Shown piece by piece: positions 53,320-62,337 of a stretch of 64,000 nt of DNA. This DNA is from Alphaproteobacteria bacterium. Its GTDB lineage: Bacteria > Myxococcota_A > UBA796 > UBA2385. The notes beneath the pieces were generated by a model, which ran no database searches, was not told the origin of the DNA, and saw nothing but the letters and a program-made list of their open reading frames with translations. The DNA is taken from the NCBI GenBank assembly GCA_020632755.1, contig JACKEY010000004.1, positions 1 to 64,000 of the forward strand. Direction: 5' to 3'. The stretch's first letter is position 1. The number at the start of each line of letters is the position of its first letter. The translations under genes and the position numbers were made by a program.

Positions 53320-55689
53320 ATGGCAGTGCAGCGTGGCGACACCATCGGCGGCTTCCAGGCCACCGGGCGCACCCTGATCGGACCGGCCGCGGACCTGGTC
53401 GAGCTCGACGACGACGGCGGCCTCAAGCACACGGCCGTGGCCTTCCACCCCGAGTACCGGGGCCACGACGCGATCGGCAGCGCGCTCGACGTGGTCGTCG
53501 GCTTCCTGCAGGCGCCGATGGTGACCGGGCTCGTCGAGCTGGTCGATGTCGATCGCGACCAGGGCGCCTTCGTCTACCCGACGGGCGAGGCGTGGTCCGT
53601 GGCCGAGGTCATCCGCATGCTCGCCGACCTGGGCGAGAGCGGCGGTGTGCGCGCCGGCCTGGAGCTGATGTACACGGTCGGCCAGATCCTGGTCGAGGCC
53701 GCCGACGTGGGCGAGTCCCAGGGCGTGTACTCCCACGGCGGCCTGACCCCGTGGCGGATCATGCTCAAGCGGGACGGGCAGGTGCTGGTCATCGGGCACG
53801 CCCTGCCGCAGGTCGAGATCCTGCAGTTCCACGAGGACAGCCGCCGCGTCCCGCGCGAGGACAGCTTCCGCTACTGCCCGCCGGAGCGCATCGAGGCCCA
53901 GAGCGAGGACCTGACGAGCGACCTGTTCAGCCTCGCGCTCATCGCCTTCGAGCTGATGACCGGAAAGCCGGTCTACGACGGCCTGGTCAGCGACATCCGC
54001 CAGCAGGCCGCCCGCGGCGAGGGCAGCCGGCGCCTGTTCCGGTTCCGCGAGGTGCTGCCGCAGTCGGTCCGAGATGTGCTGGCCTACGCGATCAAGCCCG
54101 AGCGCGACGACCGGTACCCGAGCGGGAACGACTTCATGGAGAGCGTCCGCGCCGTGCTGTCCAGCCGGGACGCCGTCGGGCCGTCGCTGATGGACCTGAT
54201 GCGGCGGGTGTCCCGTCAGGGACCGCGCTCGGGAGCGGCGATCCAGGCGCTCGAGGGCGGCAAGACGCAGATGCTGTCCAAGGAGCAGATCCAGAAGATG
54301 CTCGAGGACGAGAGCGTCGGCGGGGCCGGCGATGGCGTCGAGGGCCGCAGCGCCGCCAAGGCCTGGAGCCCGCCGCCCGACCGGGGCCGCCGCCGCTCGC
54401 GCCGGACGTCGCGGACCGACTCGCTCGACGAGTCGATGGACGAGGCGGCGCCGTCGCCGCCGTCGCCCGAGCCCACCGCTCCTGCTCCCGCCAGCGACGA
54501 TGGCGCGCCGCGCTGGACGGCCGGGGCCCGCCGCAGCCGCCGCAGCCGCGGGGACGACAGCGCGGCCACCCCGCGGGCCGCTGCGCCGGCCACTCCGGAC
54601 CCGGCGCCGATGCGTGCTTCCGGCGAGAAGGCCAAGGACCTGCTGGAGATGATCCGGTCGTCCGGAAACGGCCTGCAGCGCAGCGGCGACGCGCCGTCGG
54701 CGGCCGAGCTCATCGACGAGCTGGCGCGCAGCAGCGGGGGCCGGCGCCGCGGCGCCCCCGAGCCCCCCGCCGTGCCTGGGGGGGACGACGGACGCCCGCG
54801 CTTCGCGGCCGGTCGCACCCGGCGCAGCCGCCGCGACCGCGACGACGAGCCGTCCGGGCCGCCCCCGATTCCCGGGCTGGGCGCGGGCCCCGGGCTGGGT
54901 GCGGGTCCCGCAGCGAGCGGGGCATCGCGGCCTCGTCCGGGCCGGCTCGAGCCGCTGGAGCCCCCCGGCGACGCCAAGCCCTTCACCGAGCCCCAGCGCG
55001 ACGCGCCGCCGCCGGCCGTCGCGCCGGTGCTGGCGCCCGCGACCGACGAGCCGCCCACCGTGCGGGATGCCGCGCCCGTCGCTGCCCCGGTCGCGGTGGT
55101 GCCGACCGCGACCCCGGCACCGACCGGTCCTCCGCCCACGCCGGTGGCGGCGGCGACCGTGGCCTGCCGACCGCCGGCCCTGGTCAGCGGTGGCGGCGGC
55201 GGGGAGCCCGTCACCTTCCAGCTGCGCACCGGACCGGGCCAGCGGCCGCTGAAGCTGCGCCTGCCCGGCGGGCTGACCGTGGCCGACGCCGTCGCACGGC
55301 TGATCGGCCACCCCCTGCCGCTGCGGACCGACCTGGCCGGCGGCATCGTCGGTTGGTGGCGCTTCGCCCGGGACGGCCAGCGCCTGCCCGCGACCGCCAC
55401 CCTCGCCGACGTCGCGGGCGGCGGGGTCCTCGACCTGGTCCTGGTCGACAACGACGTGCGGCGCATGACCATCAGCGGCCCCGCCGGCGCGGGCGCTGCC
55501 GCCTGCTTCGTCGCGCCCGTGGGTGTGGCCGTGCCCGCCGCGACCCTGGCCGACCAGCTGGCTGGCCTGCTGGATCTGCCTGCCGGCAGCCACGCCGTCC
55601 AGGTCGGGGGCGTCGTGCTCGGTCCCCACGAGATCCTGGCCGATCACCCGCCCGCCGGCGTGCTGGTCGTGGTGGAAGGCGACGGATGA
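53320..55689 (+). CDS. Pseudokinase with two C-terminal ubiquitin-like domains
   Basis: 789 residues. Residues 8-300 fold like a Ser/Thr kinase (helix-rich lobe with YCPPERIEAQSEDLTSDLFSLALIAFELMTGKPVYDG) but every catalytic residue is lost: the VAIK lysine is H43, HRD is H139-G-G141, the following K is T143 and N is R146, and DFG is G159-H-A161. A 330-residue Arg/Ser/Pro linker follows. Residues 631-711 (VTFQLRTGPGQ..LKLRL, LTVADAVARLI, DGQRLPATATLADV, VLDLVLVD) and 715-789 look like two tandem beta-grasp ubiquitin-like domains. It would be a scaffold or sensor. ATGA overlap couples it to the next gene. Confidence 0.75.
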   Translation: MAVQRGDTIGGFQATGRTLIGPAADLVELDDDGGLKHTAVAFHPEYRGHDAIGSALDVVVGFLQAPMVTGLVELVDVDRDQGAFVYPTGEAWSVAEVIRMLADLGESGGVRAGLELMYTVGQILVEAADVGESQGVYSHGGLTPWRIMLKRDGQVLVIGHALPQVEILQFHEDSRRVPREDSFRYCPPERIEAQSEDLTSDLFSLALIAFELMTGKPVYDGLVSDIRQQAARGEGSRRLFRFREVLPQSVRDVLAYAIKPERDDRYPSGNDFMESVRAVLSSRDAVGPSLMDLMRRVSRQGPRSGAAIQALEGGKTQMLSKEQIQKMLEDESVGGAGDGVEGRSAAKAWSPPPDRGRRRSRRTSRTDSLDESMDEAAPSPPSPEPTAPAPASDDGAPRWTAGARRSRRSRGDDSAATPRAAAPATPDPAPMRASGEKAKDLLEMIRSSGNGLQRSGDAPSAAELIDELARSSGGRRRGAPEPPAVPGGDDGRPRFAAGRTRRSRRDRDDEPSGPPPIPGLGAGPGLGAGPAASGASRPRPGRLEPLEPPGDAKPFTEPQRDAPPPAVAPVLAPATDEPPTVRDAAPVAAPVAVVPTATPAPTGPPPTPVAAATVACRPPALVSGGGGGEPVTFQLRTGPGQRPLKLRLPGGLTVADAVARLIGHPLPLRTDLAGGIVGWWRFARDGQRLPATATLADVAGGGVLDLVLVDNDVRRMTISGPAGAGAAACFVAPVGVAVPAATLADQLAGLLDLPAGSHAVQVGGVVLGPHEILADHPPAGVLVVVEGDG

Positions 55690-57317
55690 GCACGCAGGAG
55701 CGCTGGGACGTCGTCCTGCGGTTCCTGGACGGCCCGCTCATGTACCAGGGCGACGTCGTCTGCCGCGGGCCGGTGGTGCGCATGGGCGCCAAGCCCGGGC
55801 CGGGCGGCCTGCGGGTCGAGGGCTACCGCGGGCTGGACGATCGCCAGGCGACCATCACGGCCTATGACGGCAGCACCGTCGCCATCGCGCCGGTCGGCGC
55901 GAACCAGGTGCGGGTGTCGACCCACGCCAACGTCGACTGGAACGAGATCCTGCCCATCTCGGCGCCCGTCTACCTGGACAAGGACGCGGTCTTCCACCTG
56001 GGCCCGCCGGGCCGCGGGGCCACCATCTGCTTCGTCGAGTGCCGGCGGCTGGGTGTGTGGGAGCAGCGGCAGATCCTGTCCGAGGCCAGCCAGGTGCAGC
56101 CCGGCGTGCAGCCCAGCAACGTGCGCGAGCTGGACACCGGCCGCGGCGTGCCGCGGTGGTTCATCCCGGCGATGGCCGTCGGCGCCCTGGCCATCGCGAT
56201 GGGCGTGCTGGTCCCGCTCATCGGCGAGTTCCAGCGCGAGATCAACCCGCTCGGTCCCGTCGACGAAGGCGAGGAGTACTACGAGTTCGTGACCAAGGAG
56301 GTCCTCGCGGAGATCCCGCCCGAGCTCGCCGAGGGCATCAACCAGCCCTTCCACGACTTCGTGATGGGTCCCAACGCCGAGGCCGCCGACTGGAAGCAGC
56401 TGGCCGTGCGGCAGGACACCTGGGACCAGCGCTACCTGACCTATGTGCAGGGCTCGATGAACCAGCACCTGCGCGCCTGGGCCTTCTGGCGCCGGCTCGA
56501 GGCGATCGTCGACGACTACGCAGCCGTGGTCAGCATCCTGCGCGAGACCGACCTGCCCCTGGTGCTGGCCGCCGTGCCCTACCAGGAGTCCGGCTACCGC
56601 ACCGATCGCACGAGCCCGGCCTGCGCCGCCGGCATGTGGCAGCTGATGCCGGAGGTCGCCAACCGCATGGAGCTCAGCGTACGTGGCTGCAAGCTGCGCG
56701 GCAGCCAGAGCCTGTGGTCGCCGACGGCGCTGGCGCCGCCGATCAACGTCTACAAGAACGCCGAGTACATCGACGACACGCAGCCCTTCGCCAGCAAGTG
56801 CCGCATCCAGGGCTGCGAGATCGACGAGCGCAAGGACGTGGTCGCGTCCACCCGCGCCGCCGTCCGGCTGCTCGCCGAAGCCTGGAACGACGACGAGCTG
56901 CGTGCCAGCGGCGCCGCCGTGCAGCTGACCATCCTGTCGCACAACGCCGGCTACGACGACAGCCGGTTCGACCCCCGCGGTCGGGTCAAGAAGCTCAACG
57001 TGCTGCACGCCTACCGGCGCTGGCTGGAAGCCACCAACCAGGAACGGGCCCCCGACTTCTACGGCCAGAACATCACCTGCGACAGCACCCAGGGCGAAGA
57101 CATGACCTGCGGCGGCGCCCTGCACCGCGAGACCCAGCACTACGCCTACAACATCACCGCCCAGCACTTCCTGGCCGTCTGCTACTACGCCGAGAACTAC
57201 GGCGGGATGGGTGCCTTCAAGGACTGGAACCAGTACGTGCGCGGCGAGGGCTACTGCACCCAGCTCGGCGTGCCCACCGCCGACGAGGTCCGGGCCAAGG
57301 GCGGCGTGAAGCGATGA
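55686..57317 (+). CDS. FHA-like / transmembrane / lytic transglycosylase fusion
   Basis: 543 residues. Residues 5-125 are FHA-like (VVRMGAKPGPGGLRVEGYRGLDDRQATIT, YLDKDAVFHLGPPG). A single membrane helix (WFIPAMAVGALAIAMGVLVPLI, about 160-182) is followed by a periplasmic SLT-type lysozyme-like domain with PYQESGYRTD (catalytic Glu) and CAAGMWQLMPEVANRM, plus LSHNAGY and several Cys. It could cut peptidoglycan locally under control of cytoplasmic phosphorylation. Opening the wall is a plausible need for a large particle or envelope machine. Coupled to the pseudokinase gene by ATGA. Confidence 0.85.
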   Translation: MSTQERWDVVLRFLDGPLMYQGDVVCRGPVVRMGAKPGPGGLRVEGYRGLDDRQATITAYDGSTVAIAPVGANQVRVSTHANVDWNEILPISAPVYLDKDAVFHLGPPGRGATICFVECRRLGVWEQRQILSEASQVQPGVQPSNVRELDTGRGVPRWFIPAMAVGALAIAMGVLVPLIGEFQREINPLGPVDEGEEYYEFVTKEVLAEIPPELAEGINQPFHDFVMGPNAEAADWKQLAVRQDTWDQRYLTYVQGSMNQHLRAWAFWRRLEAIVDDYAAVVSILRETDLPLVLAAVPYQESGYRTDRTSPACAAGMWQLMPEVANRMELSVRGCKLRGSQSLWSPTALAPPINVYKNAEYIDDTQPFASKCRIQGCEIDERKDVVASTRAAVRLLAEAWNDDELRASGAAVQLTILSHNAGYDDSRFDPRGRVKKLNVLHAYRRWLEATNQERAPDFYGQNITCDSTQGEDMTCGGALHRETQHYAYNITAQHFLAVCYYAENYGGMGAFKDWNQYVRGEGYCTQLGVPTADEVRAKGGVKR

Positions 57318-57330
57318 GCCGGGAGACCCC

Positions 57331-58053
57331 ATGAGCACCCTGCGCACCTTCCTGGCGGTCGGCGGGCTGGTCATCAGCGTCGGCGTCTACGGCTACCTGC
57401 TGTCCAAGGAACAGATCGCCCAGGGCGAGGTGTCGGCCGACACCGTGGCCCGGATCCAGGACCCGCTGGTCGACCTGGCCTACACGGCCAGCAGCCGCGA
57501 AGAGGACTTCAAGGCCTTCGGCCTGGACGGTGACCAGGTGAAGTGGGCCCTGGACCGGTCTCGCCGGATGGCCGACAGCGACGACGGCATGAAGCGCCTG
57601 CAGCTGTTGATGGACGACGCCGACGACCCGGTCGCGCTGGCCGACGCCCTGTGCGGCCAGACCGGCGGCGTGCGGCCCCGCTACGGTGCGCTCAAGTTCC
57701 TGGTCGAAGAGGTCCAGGGCCAGCGCCGCCCGATCCGCCTCAAGCGGGCCCGCAGCCTGGTGGTCCAGCCCTGGGCCGTCGCGTCGCCCATCTCCGGCAT
57801 CTTCGACGAGCTCGAGCTGGCCGACGACCGCAAGGACGACGCCACCCGCATGGCCATCGCCGGCATCCTGGCCGCCAAGGAAGGCGACGTGCTCAACCGC
57901 TACCGGCCCTGGGGCCGCGGGCTCGGCAACCCCTGGTCGTGGGACGAGGTCGTCGAGAAGAACGCGGGCATCGAAGAACACGTGCTCGAGTACTTCGTGC
58001 TGATGCACCTCGCGATCGAGCTCGCCAACGCCGAGGACGGCATCTGCCAGTAG
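57331..58053 (+). CDS. Membrane-anchored protein of unknown function
   Basis: 240 residues with one N-terminal membrane segment (FLAVGGLVISVGVYGYLL, 7-24) and no cleavage site, so the helical remainder is likely periplasmic. Two Cys (LCGQTGG, GICQ) may pair. No family recognised. It follows the transglycosylase gene by 13 bases and is probably its partner. ATG with GGAG upstream. Confidence 0.65.
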   Translation: MSTLRTFLAVGGLVISVGVYGYLLSKEQIAQGEVSADTVARIQDPLVDLAYTASSREEDFKAFGLDGDQVKWALDRSRRMADSDDGMKRLQLLMDDADDPVALADALCGQTGGVRPRYGALKFLVEEVQGQRRPIRLKRARSLVVQPWAVASPISGIFDELELADDRKDDATRMAIAGILAAKEGDVLNRYRPWGRGLGNPWSWDEVVEKNAGIEEHVLEYFVLMHLAIELANAEDGICQ

Positions 58054-58162
58054 GCCGCCCGGCGGGAACCCGGGGGCGTCAGCGCGTGTCCCGGATGCTC
58101 CCGGACGGGTGCCGGGCCGGGTCGCTGGGCTATAGTCACGCGCGCTGAACGCCGGAGTGTGA

Positions 58163-60229
58163 ATGGAGCCGCGTCGTCGGTTTCGCTTCCTGAAGGAGCT
58201 GTCCGAAGGCAACTTCGGGAAGGTCTACATGGCCGAGATGATCACGGGAGACAGCTTCCGCTCGATCGTCGCGATCAAGCTCCTTCATGGCAAGTGGCTG
58301 GGGCACGAGGAGATCGTGCAGCGCTCCCGCGACGAGGCGCGCGTCCTCGGTCTGCTGCACCACCGGAACATCATCCGGGTCGAAGACCTGACGTCGATCA
58401 ACGGTCAGTGCGCCGTCGTCATGGAGTACCTGGACGGCGTCGACCTCAAGACGCTGATCAATTGGTGCCGCGAGCGCGACGGCCGGATCCCCCGCAAGGT
58501 CGCCTTCGAGGTGATCGCCGCGGCAGCCAGCGCGCTCGAAGCCGCCTACAACCAGCCGCCCCTGGCCGGTGGCTCGCCGCTGCACCTCATCCACCGCGAC
58601 ATCAAGCCGTCCAACGTGATGGTGACCCGGGCCGGCGACGTGAAGGTGCTGGACTTCGGCACCGCCCAGGCCAAGTTCGACGAGCGCGAAGCCCACACCC
58701 AGGCCCTGGCCTTCGGCAGCGCCGCCTACATGGCGCCCGAGCGCCTGCTCGGCGACCCCGACGCCCCCAGCGGCGACGTGTTCAGCCTGGGCGTCACCCT
58801 CTACGAGATGCTGACGGCCGAAGGCTTCGGCAAGATCCACATCCGGCCCGAGAAGTTCGACGCCGCCCTCGAAGACCGCGTCGACGACATCGACCTGTCC
58901 GACCTGGGCCCCGAGCGCACCACCCAGGTCAAGCAGGTGCTGCGGCTCATCCTGGCCTACGAACCCGAAGACCGGCCGACCGCGCGCCAGGTCGTCGACC
59001 TGATGGAAGCGCTGGCCGATGAAGTGCACGACGGCACCATGCGGCGGTTCGCCCGCAACGTGGTCGGCCCCTGTCGCGACGAGCTCGAGCCGGAGCCCGA
59101 CCCCCACGATCCGCTGACGGGCAGCACCCTGTTCGAGGATCGCACGGCGAGCATGGACGACAACGTCACCATGCCGCCGGACGGCGAGCTCGCGCAGGGC
59201 GGCGGCACCGACAACACCTGGGCCGGCCTGGCCACGCCGCCGGAACCGTCGGTGGACCAGGGTCACCAGCTGGCCGACCCGGGCGAAGCCGATGGTGGCT
59301 ACGACGACGGCTACGACGACGGTGGCCTCGACGCGGCCAACCCCTTCCAGGTGCCCCCCGAGCTCGCGACCCCCGACACGCCGCAAGACCAGATCTCCCA
59401 GGCCCACAGCGTGCCCGCGCACGACGACTGGGACGAAGAGCAGCCCACGGTCCTGGCCAGCGCCGACGACCTGGACGGCCTGGACATCGAGGGCCCGCAG
59501 CGACCGGACTTCGGTGCGCCCGACCTGGGCCCGCCCGAGCCCACGCCGCCGCCGATGCCCGTGGCCATGGCCAACGAACCGGCGCTGGACAGCGCCCCGC
59601 CCCCGCCGGTGGCCCGCAGCGCCGTGCCGCGCAGCATCACGCCCGCGGTGGCCCCGCCCCCCGAGCCCCGGCCGCCCACCGGCGCCGGCGGCGCGCTGGG
59701 TCCCGGCAGCAAGCCGCAGACCGTGTCCGCCCGCCCCCAGAAGAGCGGCGGCGGCAAGGGCATCATCCTGGGCGTGGCGGCGATCGTCTTCCTGGGCGTG
59801 GTGGGGGTCGGCGGCCTCGTCGGCGCCCGCGCCATGGGGATCATCGGCGGCGACGGCGGCTCGACGCCCGCGACCGATGGCGGCGGGGACGACGGCGTCG
59901 TCGATGCCGGCGGCGACCGCGGCGTGCCCGGCGGCCGGATCGAGGTCGGCCCGATGGGCGGCGAGAACGGCGCGCTGACGCTGGTCGTCGCCCCGGCGGG
60001 CCAGGCCACGGTCAGCATCTCGTCGATGACCGGCTTCAAGCAGGACTGGGACGGGTCGGGCACCCTCGAGCTCGTCGGCCTGCCGTCCGGCACCTACAAG
60101 ACCAAGGTCAGCCCGACCTCGGGCTCGACCGTCCGCGGCACCGTCGAAGTGCAGGCCGGCCGGGTCTGCAGCTACGAACTCCGCCTCGACCAGGACTCGG
60201 ACGAATGGCAGGCAGCCGGTTGCGAGTAG
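58163..60229 (+). CDS. Membrane Ser/Thr protein kinase with PEGA-like C-terminus
   Basis: 688 residues. Active kinase domain 1-300: SEGNFGKVY glycine loop, VAIK K39, HRDIKPSN with D146, DFG 164-166, MAPER. An acidic, Pro-rich linker (300-520) leads to one membrane helix (IILGVAAIVFLGVVGVGGLVGARAMGII, about 533-560) and a C-terminal extracytoplasmic domain (LTLVVAPAGQATVSISSM, LVGLPSGTYKTKVSPTSG) of PEGA-like strand pattern. It is the only catalytically complete kinase near the FHA-transglycosylase and pseudokinase, so they may be its readers. TATAGT is at 58131-58136. It overlaps the next gene by 25 bases. Confidence 0.9.
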   Translation: MEPRRRFRFLKELSEGNFGKVYMAEMITGDSFRSIVAIKLLHGKWLGHEEIVQRSRDEARVLGLLHHRNIIRVEDLTSINGQCAVVMEYLDGVDLKTLINWCRERDGRIPRKVAFEVIAAAASALEAAYNQPPLAGGSPLHLIHRDIKPSNVMVTRAGDVKVLDFGTAQAKFDEREAHTQALAFGSAAYMAPERLLGDPDAPSGDVFSLGVTLYEMLTAEGFGKIHIRPEKFDAALEDRVDDIDLSDLGPERTTQVKQVLRLILAYEPEDRPTARQVVDLMEALADEVHDGTMRRFARNVVGPCRDELEPEPDPHDPLTGSTLFEDRTASMDDNVTMPPDGELAQGGGTDNTWAGLATPPEPSVDQGHQLADPGEADGGYDDGYDDGGLDAANPFQVPPELATPDTPQDQISQAHSVPAHDDWDEEQPTVLASADDLDGLDIEGPQRPDFGAPDLGPPEPTPPPMPVAMANEPALDSAPPPPVARSAVPRSITPAVAPPPEPRPPTGAGGALGPGSKPQTVSARPQKSGGGKGIILGVAAIVFLGVVGVGGLVGARAMGIIGGDGGSTPATDGGGDDGVVDAGGDRGVPGGRIEVGPMGGENGALTLVVAPAGQATVSISSMTGFKQDWDGSGTLELVGLPSGTYKTKVSPTSGSTVRGTVEVQAGRVCSYELRLDQDSDEWQAAGCE

Positions 60230-62322
60230 GGGTCCTCCTCCCCCTTGCGCTCCTCCTCCCCGGAACCGCGCTGGCCGGGGTCGCGGACGACCTGCAGGCC
60301 GCCCGGGACGCCATCGTCGCCGGCGATCTGAAGGCCGCAGGCAAGGCGCTGGACCAGGCCGAGCGGGTCGCCCCTGAAGAAGCGGCGGTGCTGCGACCCG
60401 TCGCGGTGGCGCGGTTGTTCTACTACCGCGGCGTGGTCGAACACCTCGACGGCGACCGCAAGGGCCGCGCGCTGGACTTCTGGCGGCAGACCCTGCTCAT
60501 CGAGAACGGCTACTCGTGGGAAGCCGACGTGTTGGGCGCCAAGGACCCACAGGCCATCTTCGAGGCGCTGCGGGCGGAAGTGCGCAGCCGCCCCCGGGTC
60601 GACGCCCAGGTGCCGGACAAGACCGGCGCGGCGAAGCTCTACGTCGACGGTGTGCGCAAGAACGCCGGCGAAGAAGTGATCGCCGGCATGCACCTGGCCC
60701 AGATCGAGTGCCCGGACGGCAGCGTGCACGGCGCCTGGACGGACCTCGAGAAGGACCCGCGCTGGTTCAAGCTCTGCCCCGGCGGGGTCGACACCTCCGT
60801 GGTCGTCGCCGACCAGGGCGGCCAGGACGACGAGTGGGCCGAGTTCGGCCCGATGTTCGGCCCCGGGGACGACGGCGGCATGGGCCCGCCTGCCGACGGG
60901 GGCACCGCGCCGGCCGACCCGGGCACCGCCCAGGACCCGGCGGCGGTGTTGGCCGCGGCCCAGGCCAAGAAGGCGGCCGAAGAAGCGGCCCGCAAGAAGG
61001 CGGCGGAAGAAGCCCAGCGCAAGGCGGCCGAAGAAGCCGCCCAGAAGGCGGCGGCCGAAGAAGCCGCGCGGGTCGCGGCCGAAGAAGCGAAGCGCAAGGC
61101 GGCCGAAGAAGCCGCCCAGAAGGCAGCGGCCGAAGAAGCCGCGCGGGTCGCGGCGGAAGAGGCGAAGCGCAAGGCGGCCGAAGAAGCCGCCCAGAAGGCG
61201 GCCGCCGAAGAAGCCGCACGCCTGGCGGCGGAAGAGGCGAAGCGCAAGGCGGCCGAAGAAGCCGCGCAGAAGGCGGCGGCCGAAGAAGCCGCGCGCCTGG
61301 CGGCGGAAGAGGCGAAGCGCAAGGCGGCCGAAGAGGCCGCGCAGAAGGCGGCGGCCGAAGAAGCCGCGCGGGTCGCCGCGGAAGCCGCGAAGCAGAAGGC
61401 GGCCGAAGAAGCCGCCCAGGCGGCGGCTGCCGAAGCCGCACGCAAGGCCGCGGCCGACGAAGCCGCGCGGGTGGCCGCGGAAGCCGCGAAGCAGAAGGCG
61501 GCCGACGAAGCGGCCCAGGCGGCGGCTGCCGCGGAAGCCCAGCGCAAGGCCGACGAAGAGGCGAAGCGCAAGGCCGCTGAGGAAGCCCAGCGCCAGGCCG
61601 ACGAAGAAGCCAAGCGCAAGGCCGCCGAGGAAGAGGCGCAGCGCAAGGCGGCCGAAGAAGAAGCCCAGCGGGTCGCTGCCGAACAGGCCGCCCGCGAGAA
61701 GGCCGAAGAAGAAGCCCGCAAGCAGGCCGAGAAGGACGAGCAGGCCCGGCTGAAGGCCGAAGAACAGGCCCGCAAGAAGGCCGAGGCCGAGGCCCGGCGC
61801 GCCGCCGAGAACGAAGCCAAGAAGCAGGCCGAGGACAAGCCGGGCAGCGGCCCGGTGGCCCTTCCGCGCGACGACCGCGACAAGGGCGACGCGGTGGCCG
61901 ACGGCAAGGGGGCCGACAGCAAGGGCGACGACAAGAAGGACGACCCGCCGCCGACCCGCGCGGTCGTGGGCGAGACCGGCCTGTCCAGCAGCAGCAGCCG
62001 CCGGGGGCTCAACCCGGTCGGCGGCTACCTGATGGCGGGCGGCGCCGCGGCGCTCGGCGGCGCGACGGCGGTCTACTACACGGCCTTCGCCCCGAACTAC
62101 GCCGACATCGAAGACGCCCGCGACGACACGGCCAACACCGACGCCGACACCGCGGACACGCTCAGCACCCGCCACAACACCCTGCGGTTCACGGTGATGG
62201 GCCTGGGTGGCGTCGGCGCGGCCGCGCTGGTCACGGGCGGCGTGGTGCTGTTCCTGGACGACGAACCCGGCCTGACGCCGTGGATCGGCGCCGGCATGGT
62301 CGGGGTCAAGGGCCGGTTCTGA
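60205..62322 (+). CDS. Exported TolA-like long-helix repeat protein
   Basis: 705 residues. Signal peptide (GVLLPLALLLPGTALA), a TPR-like region (25-120), a small beta region with Cys (IECPDG, KLCPGG), then from about 250 to 545 an uninterrupted Ala/Glu/Lys/Arg helix built from 25-residue repeats starting KAAEEAAQKAAAEEAAR, as in TolA or single-alpha-helix proteins. The end has two hydrophobic segments (GGYLMAGGAAALGGATAVYY and VMGLGGVGAAALVTGGVVLFL). It could span the periplasm. Its start lies inside the kinase gene, so translation is coupled. Confidence 0.8.
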   Translation: MAGSRLRVGVLLPLALLLPGTALAGVADDLQAARDAIVAGDLKAAGKALDQAERVAPEEAAVLRPVAVARLFYYRGVVEHLDGDRKGRALDFWRQTLLIENGYSWEADVLGAKDPQAIFEALRAEVRSRPRVDAQVPDKTGAAKLYVDGVRKNAGEEVIAGMHLAQIECPDGSVHGAWTDLEKDPRWFKLCPGGVDTSVVVADQGGQDDEWAEFGPMFGPGDDGGMGPPADGGTAPADPGTAQDPAAVLAAAQAKKAAEEAARKKAAEEAQRKAAEEAAQKAAAEEAARVAAEEAKRKAAEEAAQKAAAEEAARVAAEEAKRKAAEEAAQKAAAEEAARLAAEEAKRKAAEEAAQKAAAEEAARLAAEEAKRKAAEEAAQKAAAEEAARVAAEAAKQKAAEEAAQAAAAEAARKAAADEAARVAAEAAKQKAADEAAQAAAAAEAQRKADEEAKRKAAEEAQRQADEEAKRKAAEEEAQRKAAEEEAQRVAAEQAAREKAEEEARKQAEKDEQARLKAEEQARKKAEAEARRAAENEAKKQAEDKPGSGPVALPRDDRDKGDAVADGKGADSKGDDKKDDPPPTRAVVGETGLSSSSSRRGLNPVGGYLMAGGAAALGGATAVYYTAFAPNYADIEDARDDTANTDADTADTLSTRHNTLRFTVMGLGGVGAAALVTGGVVLFLDDEPGLTPWIGAGMVGVKGRF
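61021..61395 (+). repeat. Five tandem 75-base repeats within the TolA-like gene
   Basis: Repeat starts AAGGCGGCCGAAGA at 61021, 61096, 61171, 61246 and 61321, with a diverging copy at 61396. The period is exactly 75 bases (25 codons) and copies differ by only a few bases, so unequal recombination could change the length of the encoded helix in frame. Confidence 0.9.
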
Positions 62323-62337
62323 GCCCGGCGGTCCCGC

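Noticed and set aside
61021..61395. Tandem repeats considered as a CRISPR array
   Set aside because: The 75-base units are contiguous, in frame and coding, with no unique spacers and no cas genes.
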